Origin: Oscillospiraceae bacterium
Lineage (GTDB): Bacteria; Bacillota; Clostridia; Oscillospirales; Oscillospiraceae
Length of the DNA stretch: 64,000 nucleotides
NCBI GenBank assembly: GCA_017538965.1
Contig: JAFYHU010000037.1
Location: 33,941 to 97,940 of the forward strand
Direction: 5' to 3'
Both the position numbers and the translations under genes were made by a program. Below are positions 32,824 through 43,684 of the stretch, piece after piece; within the stretch, counting starts at the first letter, position 1, and every line of letters starts with the position of its first letter. The notes under the pieces are model-generated. The model was not told where the DNA came from. It searched no databases and saw nothing but the letters and a program-made list of their open reading frames with translations.

Positions 32824-33541
32824 TTTTCGCGATCGCATAGATCACGAAGCCGACGCCGGCAATCACGGCGATCGAGAACAGCAGGCTGTTGAGGGTGAGA
32901 TGGCCCTGCGTGCTGACCATGTTCAGCAGGTTCACGAACAGGGCCAGGTCGACGCCGATCACGATGAGCCAGCGGTTGGTATTGCCGATCAGCTTCTTCA
33001 TGGGCTTTGTGCGGAGCAGGAAGGGCAGGAAGATCGCGGACAGGCCGAAGAGCACGCCGGCGGAAGAGACCCAGAACCAGTCGCCCTTATCATAGATGCA
33101 GGTCACGCCCAGCAGCAGGAGAAGCGCCGCCGTGAAGGCGCAGAAGGTCCAGAAGAACTTATCCTCGGGCACCAGCAGGGGCACCGCGATCAGCGCTGCC
33201 GGGACGCAGAGCGCTGCCAGCACCACCGACACCCAGCTCATTCTGGGACCGGTAAACATGATCGCCAGCGCGATCAGGACCGGAATCAGCACGGCGCCGG
33301 ACACCGCCGAGCCCACCGCGGCCGATCGGCGGCGGAAGCGCCGGACGGCATAGGAAATCACCGATTCCTTCTCTTCCAGAAGGTCGGTCTCGATCTCGTC
33401 CTCCCGCAGCCGCTGCAACATGCTGCTGCATTCGGGGCATTCGCCCAGGTGTTCTTCTACCAGAGCACGGCTCTGCAGGCTGCAGGCTTCGTCGGCGTAC
33501 AGCGGGAGCAGGTCGCGAATCACATCACATTCTGTCTTCAT
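32798..33541 (-). CDS. membrane anti-sigma factor (zf-HC2)
   Basis: A 247-residue protein with an N-terminal zinc-binding anti-sigma domain (EEHLGECPECSSML, H-x3-C-x2-C) and about six transmembrane helices. It overlaps the upstream ECF sigma gene by 4 bases and should hold that sigma inactive at the membrane. The last residues LSGGRFS and the stop codon are encoded by a RAYT-type hairpin (32793-32823), so the original C-terminus was probably replaced when the repeat arrived. Confidence 0.85.
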   Translation of the reverse strand: MKTECDVIRDLLPLYADEACSLQSRALVEEHLGECPECSSMLQRLREDEIETDLLEEKESVISYAVRRFRRRSAAVGSAVSGAVLIPVLIALAIMFTGPRMSWVSVVLAALCVPAALIAVPLLVPEDKFFWTFCAFTAALLLLLGVTCIYDKGDWFWVSSAGVLFGLSAIFLPFLLRTKPMKKLIGNTNRWLIVIGVDLALFVNLLNMVSTQGHLTLNSLLFSIAVIAGVGFVIYAIAKKLSGGRFS

Positions 33542-34026
33542 TTGACATCCATCCTTTCCTGGAGTTTGAGTCGGGCACGGTGGTAAGTGACCCGGGCCCA
33601 GTTTTCGGTCTTCGAGAAGATGAGGCCGATCTCTCGGAAGCTGAGTTCGCCGAAAATGCGCAGTTCGAACACTTCGCGATACGGTTCCTCCAGATCGTGC
33701 AGCGCCATATGGATGCGAAAGGAGGAATCGCGGTCCACAGCGCTCTGCTCGACACCCTTGCCCGTATCCGGCCGGTCTTCTTCCGGCATCGGCTCGGTGC
33801 GGCTTCCGCGGCGCTTTTCATCGAGGAAATAATTCTTCGCGATGGCGCACAGCCAGGTCACCTCGCTCGACTCGCCGCGGAACTCGTTCTTCTTCGAAAT
33901 CGCCCGGAAGAAGGTTTCCTGTGTAATCTCTTCCGCTTCGTTTCGATCGCCCGTCAGCGTCATCGCATAGGAGAACACGCGCATGTAATAGGCTTCGTAC
34001 AGTTTTTCGCTTTGCTCGGGGGTCAC
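33538..34026 (-). CDS. ECF-type RNA polymerase sigma factor
   Basis: A 162-residue sigma-70 family protein with region 2 (YAMTLTGDRNEAEEITQETFFRAI, TWLCAIAKNYFLDEKRR) and region 4 (LEEPYREVFELRIFGELSFREIGLIF). It starts with GTG behind AAAGGAGGTGA. It is coupled to the anti-sigma gene by a 4-base overlap. A typical ECF promoter (TGTAAC, 16 bp, CGTCTA) just upstream suggests autoregulation, and a sigma-A promoter lies further upstream. Confidence 0.92.
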   Translation of the reverse strand: MTPEQSEKLYEAYYMRVFSYAMTLTGDRNEAEEITQETFFRAISKKNEFRGESSEVTWLCAIAKNYFLDEKRRGSRTEPMPEEDRPDTGKGVEQSAVDRDSSFRIHMALHDLEEPYREVFELRIFGELSFREIGLIFSKTENWARVTYHRARLKLQERMDVK

Positions 34027-34056
34027 GGTCTCACCTCCTTTCTGTCCGACTCGTGG

Positions 34057-34086
34057 ATTAGACGGAGAACCATGAGATTCGTTACA
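34057..34086 (-). promoter_or_regulatory. putative ECF-dependent promoter
   Basis: On the minus strand TGTAAC (34081-34086) and CGTCTA (34059-34064) are 16 bp apart, resembling ECF promoters of Firmicutes. The gene product is probably the sigma that reads it. Confidence 0.5.
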
Positions 34087-34126
34087 AAAAATTTGAAATA
34101 TTTTTTCTCCATTTTATTACAGATAG

Positions 34127-34155
34127 ATTATAGCTTTGCTTTTGCTTTCTGTAAA
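34127..34155 (-). promoter_or_regulatory. sigma-A promoter of the ECF operon
   Basis: TTTACA (34150-34155) and TATAAT (34127-34132) on the minus strand, 17 bp apart. It would give basal expression of the sigma/anti-sigma operon. The gap 34027-34343 otherwise contains only the repeat at 34189-34218 and the promoter at 34279. Confidence 0.65.
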
Positions 34156-34188
34156 GCATAAAGCGTTCTTCTATGTTGAGGCAGGAAC

Positions 34189-34218
34189 GCGGAGCGATCT
34201 GGGGATCGCTCCCTACGG
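34189..34218. repeat. GGAGCGATC/GATCGCTCC palindrome
   Basis: A 9-bp perfect stem GGAGCGATC, loop TGGG, GATCGCTCC, then CTACGG. Same core as 7663-7715 and 18111-18163 but without the GGGCGCC hairpin. Confidence 0.75.
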
Positions 34219-34278
34219 AGTTAACTGCGGGGTGATGATGGCATTATGCTTTTGGGGAAAGATTTTTGTAAAATATAC

Positions 34279-34307
34279 TTGACATATTGTTTGACATGTG
34301 ATACATT
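34279..34307 (+). promoter_or_regulatory. promoter of the membrane protein/XRE pair
   Basis: TTGACA (34279-34284) and TACATT (34302-34307) with 17 bp spacing. A second TTGACA at 34291 may be an operator half-site. The promoter rules out an ATG at 34308 as start, leaving 34344. Confidence 0.65.
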
Positions 34308-34343
34308 ATGTCCAGATCACAAGACGAAAGGAAGTACACTCTC

Positions 34344-34886
34344 ATGGAACTCTCTGAAAAATACGAACTCGGGCGCTCGGTCGGTCTGGCCATCGGCGTG
34401 CTCGTCGGCCTGCTCCTCGCGGTGATTCTGCTGCGCTATATGAATCGGGACCACAAGGTCAGGACGGAATACGATGAAATGCAGAAAAGCATCCGGAATC
34501 AAGGCGCTGCGTACGCCTTCTACACGGTGCTCATCTTTGAAGCGCTGCTCAGCCTTCTCCCGTCTTTTCTGCAGATCCCGGCCGTGCCCATTGTCATTCA
34601 TTTCCTGCCGATCTTTGTCGGGATCACGGTGCATGCCTGCTACTGCATCTGGAAAAAGGCGTATGTCGGCCTCAACACGAACATGAAGCGCTATCTGATC
34701 GTTGCGGTCGTCGCCTCGCTCATCAACTTTCTCAGTTTCTTCATGGCCTGGAAGAACCAGTCCCTGATCATCGACGGTGTCCTGCAGGCTCCGTTTGTGA
34801 ATCTTCTCTGCGCCCTGCTGTTTGCCATCCTGGGCATCGTCGGGCTGCTGCGGAAGGCGGCGGACAGCCGGGAGTCGGAAGAATGA
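34344..34886 (+). CDS. four- to five-helix membrane protein paired with XRE
   Basis: A 180-residue protein with one N-terminal transmembrane helix (about 12-32), a basic/acidic loop (NRDHKVRTEYDEMQKSIRNQG) and further helices. The loop resembles DUF2178-type proteins that pair with small XRE regulators in Firmicutes. It overlaps the XRE gene by 4 bases. AAAGGAAG lies 9 bases before the ATG at 34344. It may sense a membrane signal or be regulated by its partner; function unknown. Confidence 0.75.
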   Translation: MELSEKYELGRSVGLAIGVLVGLLLAVILLRYMNRDHKVRTEYDEMQKSIRNQGAAYAFYTVLIFEALLSLLPSFLQIPAVPIVIHFLPIFVGITVHACYCIWKKAYVGLNTNMKRYLIVAVVASLINFLSFFMAWKNQSLIIDGVLQAPFVNLLCALLFAILGIVGLLRKAADSRESEE

Positions 34887-35080
34887 AAAACCTGAGACTG
34901 AAAGCGGCCAGAGCCGGCAGAGATCTCTCCCAGGACGATCTGGCAAAGCTGACCGGGGTCTCGCGCCAGACGATCAGCGCAATTGAAAAGGGCGACTACA
35001 ACCCGACGATCAACCTGTGCATCAGCATCTGCAGAGTGCTGGGCAAGACTCTGGACGAGCTCTTCTGGCCGGAAGACTGA
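34883..35080 (+). CDS. XRE family HTH regulator (65 residues)
   Basis: A single Cro/CI-type HTH domain: LSQDDLAKLTGVSRQTISAIEKG and NPTINLCISICRVLGKTLDELF. It is the small repressor type usually encoded next to membrane proteins, as here (4-base overlap). It probably regulates its own operon at the promoter at 34279. Confidence 0.9.
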   Translation: MKNLRLKAARAGRDLSQDDLAKLTGVSRQTISAIEKGDYNPTINLCISICRVLGKTLDELFWPED

Positions 35081-35093
35081 CTCCCGACATAGA

Positions 35094-35124
35094 AAAAACA
35101 CGCCTCACCGCGAGGCGTGTTTTT
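35094..35124. terminator. bidirectional terminator
   Basis: A perfect 13-bp stem AAAAACACGCCTC, loop ACCGC, complement ending TTTTT. It serves the XRE gene and the convergent leader-LysM gene. Confidence 0.85.
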
Positions 35125-35140
35125 CGTGTCAGCAAATGAA

Positions 35141-35362
35141 TCAGATGAAGATCTGCAGATCGGTGCCGACGGGCAGCTCCGCAGTCGCGTCCATGTTGCC
35201 CAGATTGTTCCACTTTGCCAGATCGGCAGGGCTGACGTTGAATTTCTGGAACTGAGCTGCAATGCTGCCCAGGGTCTCGCCCTGCGTGGTCTTATGGGGA
35301 ATCATCGAACCGCCGGTGACCTGATCCAGCTTTTCTTCAGTCATAGCTTCCTTGTTTTTCAT
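35141..35362 (-). CDS. double-glycine-leader protein with LysM domain
   Basis: The ATG at 35360-35362 follows GGAGG; the ATG 15 bases upstream is part of that site. The 73-residue product has a leader-like start (MTEEKLDQVTGG, cut expected after GG) and a core that is a LysM domain (TTQGETLGSIAAQF...DLAKWNNL...LPVGTDLQIFI). LysM binds peptidoglycan or chitin-like glycans. A leader of the bacteriocin type on a LysM core is unusual. It shares the leader pattern with the proteins at 25504 and 54610. Confidence 0.78.
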   Translation of the reverse strand: MKNKEAMTEEKLDQVTGGSMIPHKTTQGETLGSIAAQFQKFNVSPADLAKWNNLGNMDATAELPVGTDLQIFI

Positions 35363-35587
35363 GTTTATATCCTCCATTCATTTTGGGTTTCCTGTGGGTA
35401 CAGCGTATCACAGCGTCCGTCACACAACTGTCACACAGGATCGAAGCTTATTCGGTAAGTCATTATCCGGATTTATTAAAACGCCGCATGTCCAACAGAT
35501 GTCCAGCAAAGCAGACGCTCATTTTTGAATGATTCTTTAATATTTCACAGACCATGCCGGATCCGGATTCCGCCCCCTGCCCGTGAA

Positions 35588-35618
35588 AAATGCACGCCCC
35601 GCGATGAGGCGTGCATTT
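35588..35618 (-). terminator. terminator of ppdK
   Basis: The arms AAATGCACGCC and GGCGTGCATTT flank a short loop downstream of the ppdK stop codon. The rest of 35363-35587 holds no gene; it contains the promoter region of the leader-LysM gene. Confidence 0.65.
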
Positions 35619-35644
35619 CTGTATTCGAGGGTTTCCCCCGGATT

Positions 35645-38503
<2,859 letters not shown>

Positions 38504-38719
38504 TGTGATTATCCTTTCCTCATTTCAAATTCAATATAAAATAGACTTCTCAAAACCATCGCATAATTTAACACAGACAGGGCGGAAAATGCAATGCATT
38601 TTCCCTACAAATCGCAGGCTTTCAAAACGCAAAAATCGTTGCCGAATCTTGCATTTTGACCAAGTTACCCCTGCTCATGCCCGGAAAATGTGTTCTGTTT
38701 TTGAAGATTGCGAATTCTT

Positions 38720-39592
38720 TCACAGAGAAGGGGCGATGCCGGCGCCAAGCGCGTCCGCCAGAGCGGCAAAGGCGGCGAGGTCCAGCACTTCCCCGCGGCA
38801 GTTCGGATCGATGCCGCAGGCCTCGGCGGCGGCGCGGCAGCCGTCTTTTCCCAGCTCGGGAAAGGAAGCGGCAAGCGCGTTGACAAGCGTCTTCCGGCGC
38901 TGACCGAAGGCGGCCCGAACGGTACGGAAGAGCAGCGCTTCGTCCTTCACCGCAAAGGGGGGCTCTTTTCTTCCCGTCATGCGCACGACGGCCGAGGTCA
39001 CCTTCGGCTGCGGCATGAAGGCGTGGGGCGGAACGGAGAAGAGCAGCTCCGGCTGCGTGTACCACTGCACCAGCAGGCTGAAGGCACCGTAGTCCTTCCC
39101 CCCGGGCGAAGCGCAGAGGCGCTCGGCGACTTCGCGCTGGATCATGACCACGATCCGGTCGAAAAGGCCGGACTCCAGAACTTTGGTCAGGACCGGCGTG
39201 GTGATGTTATAAGGAAGATTGGCGCAGAAAAGGCGGGGCTGGGAAGGGAGCTTTTCTGCGGCGAGCGCAGGGAGATCCTGCTTCATGATATCGGCATACA
39301 GGACCTCGGCGTTGGGAAAACCGGCAAGGGTTTCCCGCAGAATCGGCTCCAGACTGCGGTCCTTTTCCACCGAAAGAACCTTTCCCGCGCGAAGAGCCAG
39401 ATGCCCGGTCAGGCAGCCGATGCCGGGGCCGACCTCGAGCACGGAGCAGCTTTGATCCGCCTGCAGGGCGTCGGCGATGCGGGCAGGCACGCTCGGGTCG
39501 ATCAGAAAGTTCTGGCCCAAGGCTTTGGAGAAGTGAAAGCCATGGCGTTCCAGCAGGCCACGGATCCAGACCGGATCCGTCAGGCTGTTCAT
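38720..39592 (-). CDS. rsmA: 16S rRNA dimethyladenosine transferase
   Basis: RsmA (KsgA) dimethylates two adjacent adenines near the 3' end of 16S rRNA. Seen are HFSKALGQNFLIDPS, the SAM motif LEVGPGIGCLTGHLA, and the catalytic NLPYNITTPVL. I set the start at the ATG 39590-39592, which overlaps the stop of the small membrane ORF as ATGA; an ATG 15 bases earlier has no ribosome binding site. Length is 290 residues. It ends a chain that includes trmD. In the 216 bp before ppdK there is only a GGAAAATGC palindrome (about 38583-38605). Confidence 0.95.
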   Translation of the reverse strand: MNSLTDPVWIRGLLERHGFHFSKALGQNFLIDPSVPARIADALQADQSCSVLEVGPGIGCLTGHLALRAGKVLSVEKDRSLEPILRETLAGFPNAEVLYADIMKQDLPALAAEKLPSQPRLFCANLPYNITTPVLTKVLESGLFDRIVVMIQREVAERLCASPGGKDYGAFSLLVQWYTQPELLFSVPPHAFMPQPKVTSAVVRMTGRKEPPFAVKDEALLFRTVRAAFGQRRKTLVNALAASFPELGKDGCRAAAEACGIDPNCRGEVLDLAAFAALADALGAGIAPSL

Positions 39593-39765
39593 CGGGTGCG
39601 CATCCATCGCATCCAGTTCAGGACAATGGCCGCGAGGGCCAGCGCGATCAGCAGAACGCTCTTTGCGTTCAGTCCGCCGCCCCGCAGGGCGTACAGGATG
39701 ATGGCAGCGCCGATCAGCGTCCAGACGATGGCCATGATAAAGGTAAACACTTGGGTGCGTTTCAT
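39589..39765 (-). CDS. 58-residue membrane protein, coupled to rsmA
   Basis: The minus strand encodes MKRTQVFTFIMAIVWTLIGA followed by an IILYAL stretch, a GGGLNAK turn and a second hydrophobic helix, ending NWMRWMRTR. It has two transmembrane helices and a basic C-terminus. AAAGGAG lies 10 bases before the ATG, the trmD stop is 15 bp upstream, and its own stop overlaps the rsmA ATG (ATGA). These signs support a real gene although it is short. Function unknown; it resembles generic DUF-type two-helix microproteins. Confidence 0.7.
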   Translation of the reverse strand: MKRTQVFTFIMAIVWTLIGAAIILYALRGGGLNAKSVLLIALALAAIVLNWMRWMRTR

Positions 39766-39780
39766 GGTGGCATGCTCCTT

Positions 39781-41079
39781 TCAGGCGCGGGGTTTGAGGA
39801 TCTTCTCGTAGCAGCGGCGCAGGGGGTCGTGGCCCGGCTCGCCCGCAATGTCGATGTTGCCGCGGTAGCGGAACCCGTTCTCGCTCAGCAGGCGCAGCAT
39901 GCTCCTGTTTTTCGGATGCGTATCGGTGCGCAGGCAGCGTCTGCCCTTCTCCAGACAGGCCTTTTCAGCAAAGCGAATCATCCTGTCGGCCATGCCGGTG
40001 CCGTACCAGCGGGCGCGGACCGCGCAGCGGTGAAGCACGCAGGCCTCGATGTCGGGCGTCCATTTGCCGTCGCGGATGGCGTCGTACTCGGGCTCGGGAA
40101 GCGAGGACACCGTAAAGACGGCGGTGATTTCGTCACCGTGCTGGATTACGCGGCATTCGCCTCGTAACATATCCCGCAGGAAATCCATTTCCGAGGGATA
40201 GAGGCCCTGCCACTGGTCCACCTTTTTGCTCTTCAGAAACGCCTGAGCCTCTTCCACGATGGACAGAATCGCGGGCAGGTCGCCCTCCTGCGCGTCGCGG
40301 CAAACGAGCTCCTTGGTGATGCGGGGGCGGCCTTCCTCTTTTCTCAGCTCCTCAAGCAGGGCGCGGTCCTCGTCGCTGTCCGCGCGAAAGACCCCGAACA
40401 GGTCCGGCCTGCGGTCGCGGGTGCGCCGCAGCTGCTGCGCACGCCGCCAGCGGGCAATCTTCTCATGATCGCCGGAGAGCAGCACCGCGGGCACTTCCCT
40501 GCCCTCCCAGATCTCGGGCCGGGTGTACTGCGGATACTCCAGCAGCCCGTCCCAGTGGCTTTCGCCGATATAGCACTCCGGATCGGAGAGAACGCCCGGA
40601 ACCAGACGGGAGACCGCATCGCAGACCGCCATGGCGGCAAGCTCGCCGCCGGTGAGGACAAAATCACCCAGGGAGAGCTCTTCATCCACGCATTCTTCAA
40701 GAAAGCGCTCGTCTATGCCTTCATAGTGGCCGCAGACCAGGACAAGACGGTCATAATCGTGCTGCAGGCGGCGCGCGGTCTCCTGACGGAAGAGCGTGCC
40801 TTGCGGCGTCATGGCAATCACGCGGGTCTTTTCCCGCGGGATTTCTCCGTTGGCAAGAACCGCTTCCACGCAGCTTTTCAGCGGCTGCGCCATCATCACG
40901 CAGCCAAAGCCTCCGCCGTAGGGATAGTCGTCCACCTGATTCTGGCGGTTATCGGTATATTCGCGGATCTGGACGCAGCGCAGATCCAGCAGACCTTTCC
41001 GGCAGGCACGCCCGAGAATGCTCTCATGCAGCATGCGGTCCATGTTGTCCGGAAAGAGAGTGAGAATATCAATACGCAT
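39781..41079 (-). CDS. trmD: tRNA (guanine37-N1)-methyltransferase fused to GNAT acetyltransferase
   Basis: Residues 1-248 are a complete TrmD: the SAM-binding trefoil-knot motifs VCGHYEGIDER (115-125) and SLGDFVLTGGELAAM (136-150), plus DYPYGGGFGCVMM. TrmD makes m1G37 and prevents frameshifting. Residues 256-430 add a GNAT domain (RDAQEGDLPAILSIVEEAQ, ARWYGTGMADRMIRFAE, NRSMLRLLSENGF). The fusion is in frame and uninterrupted. The start overlaps the rimM stop by one base (TAATG), as expected for the rimM-trmD pair. The acetyl acceptor is unknown. Confidence 0.93.
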   Translation of the reverse strand: MRIDILTLFPDNMDRMLHESILGRACRKGLLDLRCVQIREYTDNRQNQVDDYPYGGGFGCVMMAQPLKSCVEAVLANGEIPREKTRVIAMTPQGTLFRQETARRLQHDYDRLVLVCGHYEGIDERFLEECVDEELSLGDFVLTGGELAAMAVCDAVSRLVPGVLSDPECYIGESHWDGLLEYPQYTRPEIWEGREVPAVLLSGDHEKIARWRRAQQLRRTRDRRPDLFGVFRADSDEDRALLEELRKEEGRPRITKELVCRDAQEGDLPAILSIVEEAQAFLKSKKVDQWQGLYPSEMDFLRDMLRGECRVIQHGDEITAVFTVSSLPEPEYDAIRDGKWTPDIEACVLHRCAVRARWYGTGMADRMIRFAEKACLEKGRRCLRTDTHPKNRSMLRLLSENGFRYRGNIDIAGEPGHDPLRRCYEKILKPRA

Positions 41080-41570
41080 TACATGCCTCCGATGAGACGA
41101 ACCGTGATTACGCCCGCTACCGGGTCGCTGTCAAGAATAAAGGCGGGAACGGCAGGGATCAGATGCTCCCCGCCCGCGGCATCCGTGACGACATAGATGT
41201 CGGAAGCCGGGCGTTCCAGAATATCGGTCAGGGTTCCGACCGGGGAACCGTCCTCGGTTCTGACGGCGGCGCCCAGCAGGTCCTGCAGAAAGAAGCTCCC
41301 CGGCGGGAGGACGGCGTCGGCACGGAAGATGCGGACGGTTTTGCCCTTCAGCGTCATGGCCGCGTTCAGGTCTTCGATTCCCTCGAGGGCGGCAATCAGA
41401 AACTTCTGATGCACCCGGGACGAGAGAAGCTTCCGTTCGCAGCCGCCGATGAAAAGGCGCGGGAAGGAGGCCAGCATCCGCGGGCTGTCCAGCCAGACTT
41501 CGATTTTCACTTCGCCGCGCACACCGTGCGTATTCACGATGCGTCCGGCGTCGATATAGTCCTGAATCAT
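41079..41570 (-). CDS. rimM: ribosome maturation factor RimM
   Basis: RimM assists maturation of the 30S head by binding S19. The 163-residue protein has the N-terminal barrel (AGRIVNTHGVRGEVKIEVW) and the C-terminal PRC barrel (FFLQDLLGAAVRTEDG, HLIPAVPAFI). The ATG at 41568-41570 is chosen from its AGGTGG site and the family N-terminus; the frame extends nine codons upstream. It is followed by trmD with a one-base overlap. Confidence 0.95.
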   Translation of the reverse strand: MIQDYIDAGRIVNTHGVRGEVKIEVWLDSPRMLASFPRLFIGGCERKLLSSRVHQKFLIAALEGIEDLNAAMTLKGKTVRIFRADAVLPPGSFFLQDLLGAAVRTEDGSPVGTLTDILERPASDIYVVTDAAGGEHLIPAVPAFILDSDPVAGVITVRLIGGM

Positions 41571-41595
41571 TTTCCACCTGTGCCTGCAGGCAAGC

Positions 41596-41638
41596 ACCTC
41601 ATCCGGCGCTGTGCGCCGCCTTCTTCGGAGGAGAAGGC
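41596..41638. repeat. ACCTCATCCG-type palindromic element upstream of rimM
   Basis: ACCTCATCCGGCGCTGTGCGCCGCC, then TTCTTCGGAGGAGAAGG. It is a diverged copy of the family at 20408, 20501, 56345 and 57763. A larger hairpin, GTTCATCCCG/CGGGATGAAC at about 41668-41703, follows between it and khpA and may be the terminator of the ffh-rpsP-khpA unit. Confidence 0.65.
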
Positions 41639-41724
41639 AAAGATGCAGATAATAAAAATCGGAAAGCGCCGTTCATCCCGCAGTTCCGCTGCCGGGATGA
41701 ACGCTGTCTTTCCGCTCTTCCGTC

Positions 41725-41955
41725 TCAGTCGAGAATTTCGACCGAGACCTTCTCGCCCCTTCTCTGGGCGACGGTACGCATCAGGATTCGAATCTGCTTG
41801 ACAATCCTTCCCTGACGGCCGATGACCTTGCCCATGTCACCGTCGGCGACCCGGACCTCGAGGACCGTTTCGTCGTCAACGACGCGCTCGGTCACGGATA
41901 CCTCGTCCGGATGATCGACAAGGTTCTGTACCAGGTAGGTCAGTAGATCTTTCAT
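41725..41955 (-). CDS. khpA: KH-domain RNA-binding protein KhpA
   Basis: A 76-residue single KH domain with the GxxG loop (GKVIGRQGRIVKQIR). KhpA with KhpB binds RNA and influences cell division and elongation in Firmicutes. Its place between rpsP and rimM is the standard one. It starts 17 bp after rpsP. Confidence 0.95.
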   Translation of the reverse strand: MKDLLTYLVQNLVDHPDEVSVTERVVDDETVLEVRVADGDMGKVIGRQGRIVKQIRILMRTVAQRRGEKVSVEILD

Positions 41956-41972
41956 GGGAACTCCTTACTTGT

Positions 41973-42209
41973 TCAGGCTTCGACCTTCTTGATCAGGCCG
42001 CGTACGGTATCGGTGGGCTGGGCGCCGTTGGAAATCCAGTACTGCACGCGCTCCAGATCGACCTTCAGCTTTTCGCTATCCGCTGCCGGGTTGTAGGTCC
42101 CGAGCTCCTCGATGAAGCGTCCGTCACGCGGTGCGCGCGAGTCGGCAACAACGATGCGGTAATAAGGGGCCTTCTTGGCGCCCACTCTGCGAAGTCTGAT
42201 TTTAACCAT
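41973..42209 (-). CDS. rpsP: 30S ribosomal protein S16
   Basis: The 78-residue protein begins [20 protein letters not shown], the S16 N-terminus, and contains [19 protein letters not shown]. The ATG at 42207-42209 has GGAGGTGA in front; an upstream ATG in the same frame overlaps that site and is not used here. It lies between ffh and khpA as usual. Confidence 0.97.
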   Translation of the reverse strand: MVKIRLRRVGAKKAPYYRIVVADSRAPRDGRFIEELGTYNPAADSEKLKVDLERVQYWISNGAQPTDTVRGLIKKVEA

Positions 42210-42310
42210 CCTGTTCACCTCCATGCTTTTCTTCCGCAACTGCGGGTTTTCCTGTTTTTGCTTAATCTATTACAGGGCGGACCAAGCCGCCGTTGTAAAC
42301 GCTTTTGTAC

Positions 42311-43684
42311 TCAGAAGCGGCCGGGGAAGCCGCCGCCGAAACCGGGGAAGCCGCCGCCCATGCGCCCCATTTTCTTCTGCATCTTGCGCATGTTCTTGCC
42401 GGAGAGCTGCTTGACCATCTGCTGCATGGCGTCGTACTGCTTCAGCAGACGGTTGACGTCCACGACCTGGGTGCCCGAACCGGCGGCAATACGCTTTTTC
42501 CGGCTGGAGTTCAGCATCGCGGGGTTGGCGCGCTCGGCCGGGGTCATGGAGAGGATGATCGCCTCCTGCCGGGAGAGCGCCTTCTCGTCCATCTTCGCGC
42601 CCTTCAGCGCCTTGGAATCCATGCCCGGGATCATCCCGGCCAGATCGCCCAGATCGCCCATGCCGCGCAGCTGATTCATCTGGTCCAGATAATCGGAGAG
42701 CGTGAAGCGGTTCTGCAGCAGCTTCTCCGCCGTCTCACGGGCCTTTTTCTCGTCAAAGCTCTGTTCGGCTTTTTCGATCAGGGTCAGCACATCGCCCATG
42801 CCCAGAATGCGGGAAGCCATGCGGTCGGGGTGGAAGGCCTCGATCATGTCAAGCTTTTCGCCGGTGCCGATGAACTTGATGGGCTTGCCCGTCGCCGCCC
42901 GGATGGACAGCGCGGCACCGCCGCGCGCATCGCCGTCGAGCTTGGTAAGCATGACACCGGTCACGCCCAGCTTTTCATCAAAGGCGGTGGCGGCATTGAC
43001 GGCGTCCTGACCGGTCATCGCGTCGACAACGAGAAGAATCTCGGCCGGTTCGACGGCATCGCGGATCGCGCAGAGCTCATTCATCAGGTCTTCATCGATG
43101 TGCAGACGGCCGGCCGTATCGAGGAAGACAAGGTCGTTGCCGTGCTTCTTCGCATGATCGATCGCGGCTTTGGCAATCTCGACCGGATCGGTCTGGCCCA
43201 TCTGGAAGACCGGGATATCCAGCTGTGCGCCGACGGTTTCGAGCTGCTTGATCGCGGCGGGACGGTAAATGTCACAGGCAACCAGCAGCGGGCGCTTGCC
43301 CTGCTTGCGCATCATCGCGGCGAGCTTGGCGCCGTTCGTGGTCTTGCCCGCGCCCTGCAGGCCGACCAGCATGACCACGCTCGGGCTTTTGGACGAGATG
43401 TTCAGCTTCTGATTCTCGCCGCCCATGAGAGAGCAGAGCTCTTCATTGACGATCTTGACAACCATCTGCGCCGGAGAGAGAGCTTCCAGCACCTCGGCGC
43501 CGCTGGCGCGCTCGGTCACGGTCCTGGTAAAGTCCTTCACGACCTTGTAGCTGACATCGGCCTCCAGGAGCGCCAGACGCACTTCGCGCATGACTTCCTT
43601 GATGTCACCGGCCGTCAGCCTTCCCTTGCCGCGGAGCCTTTTGAAGGCGGCGTTCAGTTTGTCGGACAGATTCTCAAATGCCAT
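42311..43684 (-). CDS. ffh: signal recognition particle protein Ffh (SRP54)
   Basis: Ffh binds signal sequences and SRP RNA and delivers ribosomes to FtsY. The 457-residue protein has the N helical bundle, the G domain (GLQGAGKTT, DTAGRLHID, TKLDGDARGG) and a methionine-rich M domain. It ends with a Gly/Phe-rich tail (GGGFPGFGGGFPGRF). It overlaps ylxM by 11 bases, as in other Firmicutes. Confidence 0.97.
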   Translation of the reverse strand: MAFENLSDKLNAAFKRLRGKGRLTAGDIKEVMREVRLALLEADVSYKVVKDFTRTVTERASGAEVLEALSPAQMVVKIVNEELCSLMGGENQKLNISSKSPSVVMLVGLQGAGKTTNGAKLAAMMRKQGKRPLLVACDIYRPAAIKQLETVGAQLDIPVFQMGQTDPVEIAKAAIDHAKKHGNDLVFLDTAGRLHIDEDLMNELCAIRDAVEPAEILLVVDAMTGQDAVNAATAFDEKLGVTGVMLTKLDGDARGGAALSIRAATGKPIKFIGTGEKLDMIEAFHPDRMASRILGMGDVLTLIEKAEQSFDEKKARETAEKLLQNRFTLSDYLDQMNQLRGMGDLGDLAGMIPGMDSKALKGAKMDEKALSRQEAIILSMTPAERANPAMLNSSRKKRIAAGSGTQVVDVNRLLKQYDAMQQMVKQLSGKNMRKMQKKMGRMGGGFPGFGGGFPGRF

